Assembly (NCBI GenBank): GCA_036496605.1
Contig: DASXKV010000018.1
Location: 62,001-126,000 of the forward strand
DNA from: Gemmatimonadaceae bacterium
GTDB lineage: Bacteria > Gemmatimonadota > Gemmatimonadetes > Gemmatimonadales > Gemmatimonadaceae
Length of the DNA stretch: 64,000 bases
Direction of reading: 5' to 3'
How positions within the stretch are numbered: the stretch's first letter is position 1; every line of letters begins with the position of its first letter. The notes beneath the pieces were generated by a model. It saw only the letters and a list, made by a program, of their open reading frames with translations. It was not told the origin of the DNA and ran no database searches. Below, piece after piece: positions 52,757 through 61,103 of the stretch. Position numbers and translations under genes: made by a program.

Positions 52757-53229
52757 CCCGTAATCCCCCGGAACATCGGGTGGTTCAGGAACGACTGCAG
52801 CCAACCACTCGGCGACGTCCCGTGCAATACCGTTGGCCCCGCGTGTGACCTCGGCGCCGAATCCGGCTCGGCGGTAATCACGAGCAGGAACTTGTTGAGC
52901 GTCACGTGTCCAACCGTGGTCGTACCATTTGCGATCGGGCCGAGTCGATCCCAACGCTGCAGGTCGGGGGTGGCCGCCCACGCGACGTACGCTCGGAATG
53001 CGCCGAGAGACGACGGTGACGGTAGCCCCGAGACTGCGACCTGTACATCGTACTGAGCGCGTCCGTCTGCCGTCACCGAGATTCCGAACGGTGACTGCGC
53101 GAAGACGAGCCGCGCCGACCCGCTCGCCCTCGGCGCCTTGGGGGTCGAGAACAGCGGAATGTCGTACGGTCCCGCCGCGATCAGCAGCGGGACCGCGAAC
53201 ATCAGGCTCAGCTGCCTAACGCCGATCAC
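52753..53229 (-). CDS. Exported protein of unknown function in the multicopper oxidase operon
   Basis: A 158-residue protein with a GTG start at 53229 overlapping the LVIVD stop, and its own stop overlapping the oxidase start. A signal is followed by a beta-rich domain (RLVFAQSPFGISVTADGRAQYDVQVAVSGLP, then AYVAWAATPDLQRWDRLGPIANG) resembling an Ig/cupredoxin sandwich but without the His-Cys-Met copper set. I cannot name the family. A CGTTAGGC copy lies within its first codons and uses a rare AGG arginine. Confidence 0.72.
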   Translation of the reverse strand: MIGVRQLSLMFAVPLLIAAGPYDIPLFSTPKAPRASGSARLVFAQSPFGISVTADGRAQYDVQVAVSGLPSPSSLGAFRAYVAWAATPDLQRWDRLGPIANGTTTVGHVTLNKFLLVITAEPDSAPRSHAGPTVLHGTSPSGWLQSFLNHPMFRGITG

Positions 53230-54617
53230 CGTCCATCGTGGCTAGTGGTCGCCGTGGACTTCGTCGCACCCTCCGGCCCGTGATCCCAATCCTGCACGCT
53301 CGAGATGTTCGGCATCCCGTGGTCGTGGCCATTCCATCCCTTGAACCCATCGACGCGGAACAACCAAAGTCCTGTCCGCATGTCCGAGAGCACCACCAGT
53401 CCATCGTAGTTGCGCACGTCGACACCGAACGCACCCTGCTCGACGCTCGTCGTGCTCTGCCAGCCATTGTCTGGATTGCCACCGAACCCGTGCTCGTGTT
53501 CGCACTCGCACGTGAACCAGTGACCGACGGTCTTCGGGTTCTTCGGATCGGTGAGATCGAACACCTGCAGCCCGTCCTCGTATGCCGAGACGAAGACATA
53601 CGGCCAACGCACCTCGTGATTGTGCGACAGATCGCGCCAGTCCGCCGTCCACGCGCTGATCGGAATATCGATGTTCTGCGTCTTCCCTGATTGCCCGGGC
53701 TCGAGGTCCCAGATGCGAAGCGGCGTGTACTGATATTCCGTCTCCGTCACCGCATAACGACCATCGGGAGACGGTGTGAAGGTGTGGGCGATGTCCATGC
53801 CGAGACTGGTGATCGTGAACAACTGCCGCGGCGCATTCGGGTGCGTGACGTCCCACACCGAATACCCGCCGAGCCCCGCACCGTAGAACTTGTCCTCGTG
53901 CGCAACCGGATCGTAGCCGACGTAGAAGTCGTGGTATCCGCCGGCTCCGATCTGCTTGAATGGCGTCGGATTCGGCACCTCGCCGATCAGCCACGTGCTC
54001 GGGTCGGCGCCGCTCACGACTTTAGCAAGATCATACACGAGCGCTTTTTGCTGATTCACCGTCGCGAAATACAGCGCGCGACCATCCGAATGCTTGTAGG
54101 CGAACGTGTTGTGGAATCCGCCCGGTGCCTGCGGATAGCGAATGCGGGCGACCACCGTGACCTTCGACGCATCCGGCAATCCCGTAACGTCGAAGATCAC
54201 CGCGCCGAGATCCGCATCCGGGCTGCCCTGCATGAACTGGTACGACTGGGCGTAGTAGTACCGATTTCCGATCTTGAAATACTTCCCGTCCATCGCGCCG
54301 ATCCCGCGATGGAGCTCCGGGTTCTCGATGGTCCAGTCGTAGATCTTCTTCGGGTTCGCGGGATCGCGCACGTCATAGATCTGCATGTCGAAGTTGGTGA
54401 ATCCGCAGAGGTAGACGTACGGCCGCGACGGGTCCTGTTCCATTTCGATGTCCGCCGCCTTCCACGCACCTGGATGAGCGGCGACACGACTGAGCATGTG
54501 CACTTTCTCATTGCCGCCCCGCTTCTGGTCGAACGATGGCACGGTCGTGCCTCCGTCCTGGGCGCGGGCCGCGGCGGCAAGAGCGAACGTAGTCAACAGA
54601 ACGACATAGCGACGCAT
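53226..54617 (-). CDS. Exported LVIVD-repeat protein
   Basis: A 463-residue exported protein, signal YVVLLTTFALAAAARAQ. LVIVD-type repeats include MQIYDVRDPANPKKIYDW, GYSVWDVTHPNAPRQLFTI, LRIWDLEPGQSG and LQVFDLTDPKNPKTVGHW. The segment TCECEHEHGFGG (two Cys, two His) could bind a metal such as copper, which would fit its operon with the multicopper oxidase. It heads the operon and overlaps the next start by 4 bp. Confidence 0.82.
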   Translation of the reverse strand: MRRYVVLLTTFALAAAARAQDGGTTVPSFDQKRGGNEKVHMLSRVAAHPGAWKAADIEMEQDPSRPYVYLCGFTNFDMQIYDVRDPANPKKIYDWTIENPELHRGIGAMDGKYFKIGNRYYYAQSYQFMQGSPDADLGAVIFDVTGLPDASKVTVVARIRYPQAPGGFHNTFAYKHSDGRALYFATVNQQKALVYDLAKVVSGADPSTWLIGEVPNPTPFKQIGAGGYHDFYVGYDPVAHEDKFYGAGLGGYSVWDVTHPNAPRQLFTITSLGMDIAHTFTPSPDGRYAVTETEYQYTPLRIWDLEPGQSGKTQNIDIPISAWTADWRDLSHNHEVRWPYVFVSAYEDGLQVFDLTDPKNPKTVGHWFTCECEHEHGFGGNPDNGWQSTTSVEQGAFGVDVRNYDGLVVLSDMRTGLWLFRVDGFKGWNGHDHGMPNISSVQDWDHGPEGATKSTATTSHDGR

Positions 54618-54754
54618 CGAAGCCTCACAACGGTGGGAGGAAACGCCATCCTGTCCGAATCAGCATTCGGAGACGCGAAGGGAAACATGACCATGCACGC
54701 GCGACCACGCGAGTCCCGGTAGCCAATGGCCTTTCGCGATCTAAGTGAAATCGC

Positions 54755-55324
54755 TCAGAGCTTTTCGCCGGCCGGCAGCCAGGTCTTGAGCCTCTCGCGC
54801 AAAACGCGCAGCGCCTTGCCCATTTGCACCTCGACCGTCTTCACCGAAATTCCCAGGCGCGTCGCGATCTCGGCGTACTTGAGCCCATCGACCCGACTGA
54901 GCTCGAACACCTGCCGGCACCGGTCGGGAAGATCGGCGACCGCAGCCTGAAGGGCGCTCTCGATTTCCCCCTCACGTGCTGCCGTGTCGGTCGATGGCGA
55001 CCGAGTGGCACTTTCGAGCAGCTCCGGCTCGCTCTTGCGCTCGATAGCCTGATGCCGCAGCGCGTTGAGCGTTCTGTTCCTCGTCGCCTGAAGGAGATAG
55101 CCGCGCACTGACTCGGTGACGTCGAGCGACTGCCGGCGTCGCCAGAGCTCGAGCATCACGTCCTGCGCGATTTCCTCGGCCATCGAGCGCTCTCGCAGCA
55201 TCGCCTCGGCGACGCGCACGAGCAGTGCATAGTTTGCACGAAAGATCGCGTCGAACGCGCTCGTTTCTCCCGCGCGCAGACGCGCCAGGAGCTCACGATC
55301 ATCAATCGCCGGCGTGCTCGTCAC
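54755..55324 (-). CDS. ECF RNA polymerase sigma factor
   Basis: The product has 189 residues from GTG 55324; another GTG at 55372 would add 16 unlikely residues and leave only 29 nt to the divergent FecR gene. Region 2 is YALLVRVAEAMLRERSMAEEIAQDVMLELWRRRQ. Region 4 is LPDRCRQVFELSRVDGLKYAEIATRLGISVKTVEVQMGKALRVLRERL, a clear helix-turn-helix. It belongs with the FecR-like regulator and STN-type receptor encoded divergently. It should direct transcription of that receptor when the ligand binds outside. Confidence 0.92.
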   Translation of the reverse strand: MTSTPAIDDRELLARLRAGETSAFDAIFRANYALLVRVAEAMLRERSMAEEIAQDVMLELWRRRQSLDVTESVRGYLLQATRNRTLNALRHQAIERKSEPELLESATRSPSTDTAAREGEIESALQAAVADLPDRCRQVFELSRVDGLKYAEIATRLGISVKTVEVQMGKALRVLRERLKTWLPAGEKL

Positions 55325-55365
55325 GAGCTTTGTGTATTTTTGAGGACATCCGTTGCTCCGATAAG

Positions 55366-55389
55366 GGGACACTGAGAGTGGAGTGTCCC
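55366..55389. promoter_or_regulatory. Inverted repeat in the sigma/FecR divergent gap
   Basis: GGGACACT (55366-55373) and AGTGTCCC (55382-55389) are perfect inverse copies 8 nt apart, 13 nt before the FecR start. It could be an operator shared by the two divergent genes or a leader hairpin. Its overlap with the longer sigma reading frame supports the shorter sigma start. Confidence 0.4.
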
Positions 55390-55401
55390 TAGCACAAGCC
55401 T

Positions 55402-56505
55402 ATGAAGAACACCCCCTCGACACCCGACCAGCCGATTGCCCCCATCGATTGGGAGGCAATTGCGCGCTATCTCTCGGGGGAATCCTCTCCCGCCGACTCG
55501 GAGCGGATAGCGCAGTGGCTCGACGAACACGCTTCCGACGCCGAACTGGTGGCCGCGCTCGACAAGGCGATGGCGAGTCTCGTCTTGCGCGACGCATCGG
55601 ACGTCGACGTCGAGCGCGCGCTGCGGAGCGTCGCTGCCCGGCGTGACAAGCCGATCCCAATCACGGAACGCAAATCGACGCTGAGGCCGGTCAGCCAGCA
55701 CGTCACCACGACGACCGCATCTTCGTGGCGAATGGTTACCCTGCTGGCTGCAGCCGCAGTTGTCATCCTCGCGGCCCGCGCCGTGCTGGAACGCAGGGGT
55801 AGCGCGGTCTCTTCGCCGTCGGGTGCCGGTGGTGTGAGTTCGCGCACGTTTGCAACGGCTGTCGGCAAACGCGAGTCGCTCCGGCTTCCGGATGGTGGTC
55901 GAGTGATTCTTGGTCCGAGCAGCCAGTTGACCGTTGCGTCGGGCTATGGCGCAGGCCAGCGAGTGCGAGAGGTCGAATTGCATGGTGAAGCCTACTTCGA
56001 CGTCGTCCACGACACCACGCGTCCATTCGTGGTGCGCGCGGGAGGCGCAATTATCAGAGATGTCGGCACCAGCTTCGACGTCCTCAACGACAACGGCGCC
56101 CGGGTGCGGGTCGTCGTAACCTCGGGATCGGTCTCGCTCCGCGCGGGTGTCGCGAACGACAGCGTCGCCCTCATGGCCGGTGACGTTGGAATGGTTCAGG
56201 CCGATGGCCGAGTGTCTGCGCAGCATGGTGCGTCGACCGCGCCCTATCTCGCCTGGATGCGCGACAGCCTGATCTTCCGCGAGGCGAGCATCTCCGAAGT
56301 GAGCAGCGGCCTGCGACGCTGGTACGGCGTCGTCCTTCTCGTCGACGACAGCGCACTCGCACGCCAGCACCTAACGATGACATTTGTCGGGGATCCGCTC
56401 GCACAGGTCCTGCGCACGATCGGTCTCGAGCTTGGCGCCGATGTCGAGCGTCGTGGTGACACCGCGATCGTCCGTCCTTCCACGCGGAGCACACAACCGC
56501 AATGA
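55402..56505 (+). CDS. FecR-family anti-sigma factor
   Basis: This 367-residue membrane regulator has a cytoplasmic N-terminal domain (WEAIARYLSGESSPADSERIAQWLDEHA), one transmembrane helix at about 110-127 and a periplasmic FecR domain (ATAVGKRESLRLPDGGRVILGPSSQLTVA...VRELH-type GEAYFDVVHDTTRPFVVRAG). A DUF4974-like C-terminus follows (LTMTFVGDPLAQVLRTIGLELGADVERRGDTAIV). It holds the sigma factor until the receptor's signalling domain contacts it. Its stop overlaps the receptor start by 4 bp. Confidence 0.92.
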   Translation: MKNTPSTPDQPIAPIDWEAIARYLSGESSPADSERIAQWLDEHASDAELVAALDKAMASLVLRDASDVDVERALRSVAARRDKPIPITERKSTLRPVSQHVTTTTASSWRMVTLLAAAAVVILAARAVLERRGSAVSSPSGAGGVSSRTFATAVGKRESLRLPDGGRVILGPSSQLTVASGYGAGQRVREVELHGEAYFDVVHDTTRPFVVRAGGAIIRDVGTSFDVLNDNGARVRVVVTSGSVSLRAGVANDSVALMAGDVGMVQADGRVSAQHGASTAPYLAWMRDSLIFREASISEVSSGLRRWYGVVLLVDDSALARQHLTMTFVGDPLAQVLRTIGLELGADVERRGDTAIVRPSTRSTQPQ

Positions 56506-59051
56506 GCTCGGCGCCGAGTGCGAGAGCGGGACCCTGGCGGGTTCTCGCTCGCGCGACATGCCTTCTTCTTCTCGTCACGCCCGCAGTTTCGCGTGCGGAG
56601 CCGGCGTGCGTCGCGCACGCCGGTGCGGCGATGGAGTCGCATCGCTGGCCAGCGCCGCTCGATCGCATGGTGACGTTGCACAATCGCGACCTCGCGTTGC
56701 GCGACGCGCTCGATCGCCTTGCGAGCGCCGCGAGGCTTCGCCTCTCGTACTCTTCCGAGCTGCTCACGCTCGATCGCCGTGTTTGCGTCTCCTACGATTC
56801 CGTCGCGGCAGGCTCGGTGCTGGCGGACCTCCTCGATGGAAGCGCCGTCGCGCCGGTCGTCGCCGGCGACGATCAGGTGGTACTCGCACCGGTCGCTGCT
56901 CCCCATAAGAGTGAGCAGCGCTCCGAGCAGAGCGTCAAGGTCCTCGATCGCGTCGTTGTCACTGGCAGCGCGATCGGCGTGCCGCAGCGTGGGCTCTCAT
57001 CCGCCGTGACGGTGATCGACCGCTCCGAGCTCGCGTCGCAGCGCGGCGGGACCATTTCGCAGACGCTAAACAGTGCGGTTCCGGGACTCTGGCTCTGGGA
57101 CGAGGGACCATCCAGCCTGCTCGCCCAGTACGGCAGTCTGCGCGGCGTGAGCTCTTTCCAGGTGAGCTATCCGAAGATCTACATCGACGGAATTCAGGTC
57201 GCGAATCCGCTGCTACTCACGGAGCTCAGCCCAGACGCCGTCGAGCGCATCGAGGTCATTCGCGGGCCGCAGGGCGCCGCGCTCTACGGGGCCGATGCGA
57301 TCGGTGGTGTGATCAACATCATCATGCGCCACGATAGCGGCGATGGCGAGGACGCCGGCGCGCAACTGCGCACGAGCGCCGGCGCCACGCACAGCGCCTA
57401 CGCGGCGCATCCCGTGCTCGTGCAGGAACACACGCTCGATTTACGTGGCGGGAGTGACCTCAGATCGTCGGCGCTCTCGATCACGTTAGGCAGCGTTGGT
57501 TCCTACGTGCCCGACGCGCAGAGCCGGGAAGCGCGCGCCGATGGCGGCTTCCGAATCATTGGCTCGCGGACCGTACTGACCGGTACGGCGCGCCTGTACG
57601 CCAAGGACGCAGGCGCTGGCGCGAGCCCGCTCATCGCCGCGCCATCGATGCTGCAGTTCAATCGGTCGGCGATGGAGCAGGAACCCTGGCGTCTGAACGG
57701 ACAGCACGACTTCGGCGGTCCCCCGCGTGGAATGACGCGAGTCGCCTCGACCAGCTCGCAATCGCTGCGCGAGTATACGTTAGGCACGACGGCGACATTC
57801 AACAGTGGCGGCAGATGGACGCAGGCCGTTACGGCCGGTCTCGACGGCTACACGTTGTCAGGCGACGCCTCGGCCGCGCTGACGCCAAATCCGTCGGCAG
57901 TCGATTCGGCGTTGCGCGCGGCCCGTGGCAGCGCCAACCGCGCCACGCTCCGCGCGAGCAGTGTCGCGCGTTTTGGATCGAGCGCAGGTACCGCCGCGAC
58001 GACAACGTTCGCAGCCGAGTACTCCTCGCTCCAACAGATCACGCCCGACGACGGCTGGGCGCCCTCAGGCGAGCAGGCGAGCGATTACACGACGTGGCAG
58101 AGCGACGCCGGCGTCGTCGCACAGATCGACGCTTCGTGGCAAAACGCGGTGTTCGCGACGAGCGGCCTGCGTTTGGAGCGAACGCTCGGGCTCGCGGCGA
58201 CCAACGGACTTCTAACCTTGCCGATGATCGGCGGCGCTGCTGTTCATGACTTCGGCCCAGTAACGACGAAGTTGCGTGCGTCGTACGGGAAGGGAATACG
58301 TCCCGCTGGCACCGCGCTTCGTGCTTCGTGGCTCGCTCCTCGGTCGTTGTCGCAACGCAGCCTCGCGCCGGAGGAGCAATCCGGCCTCGAGGTCGGAGTC
58401 GACGCGTTCATCGGACGCACCTTTGCGCTTCACCTGACGCGCTTCGATCAGTATGCGTACAACCTGATCCAGCCTGTGGTCATCGCGTCGTCGCTGACCC
58501 CGTTGCCGAGCGATGAAAGCTCGATGCGTCTGATGTACGCGCTACAGAATGTCGGTGAGATCACCAATCGCGGCTGGGAGCTCGAGAGTGCCATCGCCAG
58601 GGGACCATTGTCGCTGTCAGGCACGGTGTCGCTCGTCGATAGCCGCGTGCGTCAGCTCGCACTCGGTTACAGAGGCGACCTGCAACCGGGCGATCGCATG
58701 TTGGGTGTCCCAGCCCTCACGACCGGCCTAACGAGCACCTGGACCGCTCGTCGCTGGTCGGCGTCGCTTACGGCGACGCGGGCGTCCGATTGGTTGAACT
58801 ACGATGGGCTCGCGCTCGCGTCGGCATTCTCCACCGCGGACCACCCGATTGTTGGTCAGCTGCTGCGCGGCTACTGGCGGTCATACGGCGGCGTGACGCG
58901 TATCGATGCCTGGGCATCGCGACAGCTCTTCGGCGGCCTGACGGGCATCCTAGCGGCGCGGAATGTTCTCGACGTCCAGCGCGGTGAGCCGGACAACCTT
59001 ACGGTGGTGCCGGGCCGGACGCTCACCGCGGGCGTGCAAGCGAAATTTTAG
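56502..59051 (+). CDS. TonB-dependent transducer (receptor with STN signalling domain)
   Basis: An 849-residue receptor. After the signal comes a secretin/TonB N-terminal (STN) domain, about residues 48-125 (LHNRDLALRDALDRLASAARLRLSYSSELL). The plug includes RVVVTGSAIGVPQRGLSSAVTVIDRSEL and the segment IYIDGIQVANP...RIEVIRGPQGAALYGADAIGGVINII. A barrel ends in TAGVQAKF. The STN domain marks it as a signal-sending receptor working through the FecR protein encoded just upstream. It is smaller than the SusC receptors and has no SusD partner. Its ligand could be an iron chelate, vitamin or glycan; the sequence does not decide. Confidence 0.92.
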   Translation: MSSAPSARAGPWRVLARATCLLLLVTPAVSRAEPACVAHAGAAMESHRWPAPLDRMVTLHNRDLALRDALDRLASAARLRLSYSSELLTLDRRVCVSYDSVAAGSVLADLLDGSAVAPVVAGDDQVVLAPVAAPHKSEQRSEQSVKVLDRVVVTGSAIGVPQRGLSSAVTVIDRSELASQRGGTISQTLNSAVPGLWLWDEGPSSLLAQYGSLRGVSSFQVSYPKIYIDGIQVANPLLLTELSPDAVERIEVIRGPQGAALYGADAIGGVINIIMRHDSGDGEDAGAQLRTSAGATHSAYAAHPVLVQEHTLDLRGGSDLRSSALSITLGSVGSYVPDAQSREARADGGFRIIGSRTVLTGTARLYAKDAGAGASPLIAAPSMLQFNRSAMEQEPWRLNGQHDFGGPPRGMTRVASTSSQSLREYTLGTTATFNSGGRWTQAVTAGLDGYTLSGDASAALTPNPSAVDSALRAARGSANRATLRASSVARFGSSAGTAATTTFAAEYSSLQQITPDDGWAPSGEQASDYTTWQSDAGVVAQIDASWQNAVFATSGLRLERTLGLAATNGLLTLPMIGGAAVHDFGPVTTKLRASYGKGIRPAGTALRASWLAPRSLSQRSLAPEEQSGLEVGVDAFIGRTFALHLTRFDQYAYNLIQPVVIASSLTPLPSDESSMRLMYALQNVGEITNRGWELESAIARGPLSLSGTVSLVDSRVRQLALGYRGDLQPGDRMLGVPALTTGLTSTWTARRWSASLTATRASDWLNYDGLALASAFSTADHPIVGQLLRGYWRSYGGVTRIDAWASRQLFGGLTGILAARNVLDVQRGEPDNLTVVPGRTLTAGVQAKF

Positions 59052-59059
59052 GAGGGCTA

Positions 59060-59111
59060 GGGGCTAGAGCAAAGGGGCTAGGGATCGTCTCCCTAGCCCC
59101 TTTGCTCTAGC
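59060..59111. terminator. Bidirectional terminator: 21-bp perfect palindrome of GGGGCTAG words
   Basis: The arms 59063-59083 and 59091-59111 are perfect inverse copies (21 bp) around a 7-nt loop. They are built from GGGGCTAG-type words with an AGCAAAG core, and further partial pairing continues outward to about 59122. It lies between the convergent ends of the receptor gene and the next lipoprotein gene. Confidence 0.8.
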
Positions 59112-59129
59112 TCCTAGCCCCTCGGTTGT

Positions 59130-60050
59130 TCAGCTGCAAATCAACTTTCCAAACGGCAGCGGCAGCTTGCAGGTCTTCGTCGTTCCGTTCTTCGTGATCA
59201 CGACCTTCGCGGTGTCCGAGCCGTCGTAAGTGATGACCTCCGTACGCGACTTCGTCACTGGTGGATTGCTACCGAGGGTGAGCGACGCCTGCATGATGCG
59301 CGTCACCGTGCCGGCGGTCGGGAACGTCGGGCGATTGTCCATCAACGGAATCACGAGACCCTTGATCGTATCCGCGACCAATCGGGACGAGGTGAACGAC
59401 GTGCTGTCGGCGGTCTTTCCCGTGGACTCCTCGGTTCCCTTCGACCCGCCGTCCACCGTGCGCTGCGTGCTGCCGGAGACGAGTCCGCCCACCGTACGGC
59501 TGCTGCTGTGATCGACCTTGGACGTCACACGACCATCATGTCGCGTCACGGTACCGTCCACCGAGTCGACGACGTTGATGGTGTTCGTCTGGAAGTTCGG
59601 GAACGGTTGAACGGTTCCTGAAGCGTCCTTGAAGGCGAACGACCGTTTGATGGTGAGCCCACCTCGCGCGACGGGAGCGCAGGTCACGCGACCATCGGTG
59701 CTCGAGAACGTGCAGTTGAACAGAAAGTAGCCGAAGCCGAACGGGCCGCGGTCAAAGCCATGGCCCACGGCGACCCCGCCAAAGAACTCGGGCCCGATCC
59801 CACCACCCATCATGTGACCGTCGTCGTCCTTGGCGCTGCGATCGGGCATCCAGGGCTCACCGGAATCGCCACTCGGCGAGAAGCTGTTGTCCGTCGCGCT
59901 GTATCCGGCGGGTGTCGAGAGAAAGGCCGCCGTAAGCTCCTGCGCTGCGACTGATGGTGTTGACGACGTCGACGACGTTGAATCAGAACATGCAGCGACA
60001 GCGAGGATCGCCGCGGTCGCGGCGACAAGACGGAGGGATAAGCTTTTCAT
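59130..60050 (-). CDS. Lipoprotein of unknown function
   Basis: The product has 306 residues from ATG 60050 (upstream in-frame codons lack signal character). The signal ends ILAVAAC, and the Cys is followed by a Ser/Thr tract (SDSTSSTSSTPS). A Gly/His/Phe-rich middle (DDDGHMMGGGIGPEFFGGVAVGHGFDRGPFGFGYFLFNC) precedes a beta-rich C-terminal half. I recognise no family. The TCKLPLPFGKLIC end has two Cys that may pair. Confidence 0.68.
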   Translation of the reverse strand: MKSLSLRLVAATAAILAVAACSDSTSSTSSTPSVAAQELTAAFLSTPAGYSATDNSFSPSGDSGEPWMPDRSAKDDDGHMMGGGIGPEFFGGVAVGHGFDRGPFGFGYFLFNCTFSSTDGRVTCAPVARGGLTIKRSFAFKDASGTVQPFPNFQTNTINVVDSVDGTVTRHDGRVTSKVDHSSSRTVGGLVSGSTQRTVDGGSKGTEESTGKTADSTSFTSSRLVADTIKGLVIPLMDNRPTFPTAGTVTRIMQASLTLGSNPPVTKSRTEVITYDGSDTAKVVITKNGTTKTCKLPLPFGKLICS

Positions 60051-60268
60051 AAGTGTGGTTCTCCGATCAGCGGTGCCCGCGTTGGCCCGGTTGACGACCA
60101 AAAAAACGCACGCTGCGAAAGAGCCCGCGCGGGGTCGCAGTCCATGCGTGGTCCGTTTCCTGTTGGGCAGGGTGAATAGCCACGGCGCACGAGAGGCGCC
60201 GTGACAATTCTCACACTCGCTGATTTGTTAATGAGTCTTAGCGATCGCCGCTTTACGGTTTCGCGATT

Positions 60269-60895
60269 CTAGCGCGTTCGCGACGCGCGCGATGTCGAGC
60301 GCGGCTTCCCTCGACCACCGCTGCTGGGTCGAGTGCGCCCGCCTTCGCTGGCGACCGTTCTCGTGACCTGTCGGTCGCCTCGCCGGCTCGTCGTCTCGTC
60401 CGCGCCTTCTTCAGCCTCCGCGTTGACCGTCGTTTCCGCAATCTGCGTCAGCAGCTCGTTCGCCTTGCCCTCTTCATCGAGTGTCTGCTGAAGCAGCTTT
60501 GCGTGGTCGGTGAAGCCAAGCTCCTTCGCATAGGTGCGCACGGTACCGTAGCCGGCCATCTCATAATGCTCCACGTGCTGCGCTTTCGAGATCAGTCCCG
60601 CATCGAGCACTTCTTCCGAAGCATCTTCCTCGAGCAGCTCTTTCGCCTCTTCGATCAGGCCCTCCATGCCTTTGCACTTCTTCCCCCCCGCTTTTTCGCC
60701 CAGCATCGCGAAGATCTTCTCGAGTCGTTCGACGTGACCTTCGGTCTCGTCCAGATGATCGGAGAATGCCCTCTTCAGCTGAGCATTGCTGGCATTCTTC
60801 ACCATTTTCGGCAGCGCTTTGACGATCTGCTTTTCGGCGCTGTACAGATCCTTCAACTCCGACACGTACAACTCGTGCAGCGATTCCATCTCCAT
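60269..60895 (-). CDS. DUF892 (YciE/YciF-type) ferritin-like protein with basic tail
   Basis: A 208-residue protein starting MEMESLHELYVSELKDLYSAEKQIVKALPKMV. The four-helix ferritin-like bundle has the expected carboxylate and His residues: E20, E51/H53 region (LDETEGHVERLE), and HVEHYEMAGYGT later. DUF892 proteins bind a di-iron centre and are linked to stress responses. After residue 165 there is an Arg/Ser/Gly-rich tail (RGDRQVTRTVASEGGRTRPSS...), absent from E. coli YciE/YciF, that could bind DNA or RNA. Confidence 0.88.
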   Translation of the reverse strand: MEMESLHELYVSELKDLYSAEKQIVKALPKMVKNASNAQLKRAFSDHLDETEGHVERLEKIFAMLGEKAGGKKCKGMEGLIEEAKELLEEDASEEVLDAGLISKAQHVEHYEMAGYGTVRTYAKELGFTDHAKLLQQTLDEEGKANELLTQIAETTVNAEAEEGADETTSRRGDRQVTRTVASEGGRTRPSSGGRGKPRSTSRASRTR

Positions 60896-60949
60896 GTCCG
60901 GCCTCCGATGGGTGGGAAACGGGGAACGGCAAGACGCACACCGCAGAGG

Positions 60950-61046
60950 GACTAGGGGCTCGGGGCTAGGGAATAGGGGCTGGCGCTAGGGTAAAGAGAC
61001 GAGGGCTATGGCTATAACCCTCGTCCCCATCCCAGCCCCTTTCTCT
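60950..61046. repeat. GGGGCTAG/GAGGGCTA iterated words with nested hairpins
   Basis: GGACTAGGGGCTCGGGGCTA-type words (60950-60990) are followed by nested inverse pairs. GACGAGGG (60998-61005) pairs with CCCTCGTC (61018-61025), and outside it GGGGCTGG (60976-60983) pairs with CCAGCCCC (61032-61039). Unlike the other such blocks it lies between divergent genes. It ends directly at the promoter of the next gene. Confidence 0.6.
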
Positions 61047-61075
61047 TGACACCACTTTGGTACCAGTACTAGAGT
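61046..61075 (+). promoter_or_regulatory. Promoter of the unknown/MerR-like/clpP operon
   Basis: TTGACA (61046-61051), 18 nt, then TAGAGT (61070-61075), 28 nt before the first start codon of the operon. GGTACC lies in the spacer. Confidence 0.5.
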
Positions 61076-61103
61076 TCAATCAGGTCGCATTCGGAGCCAC
61101 TCT

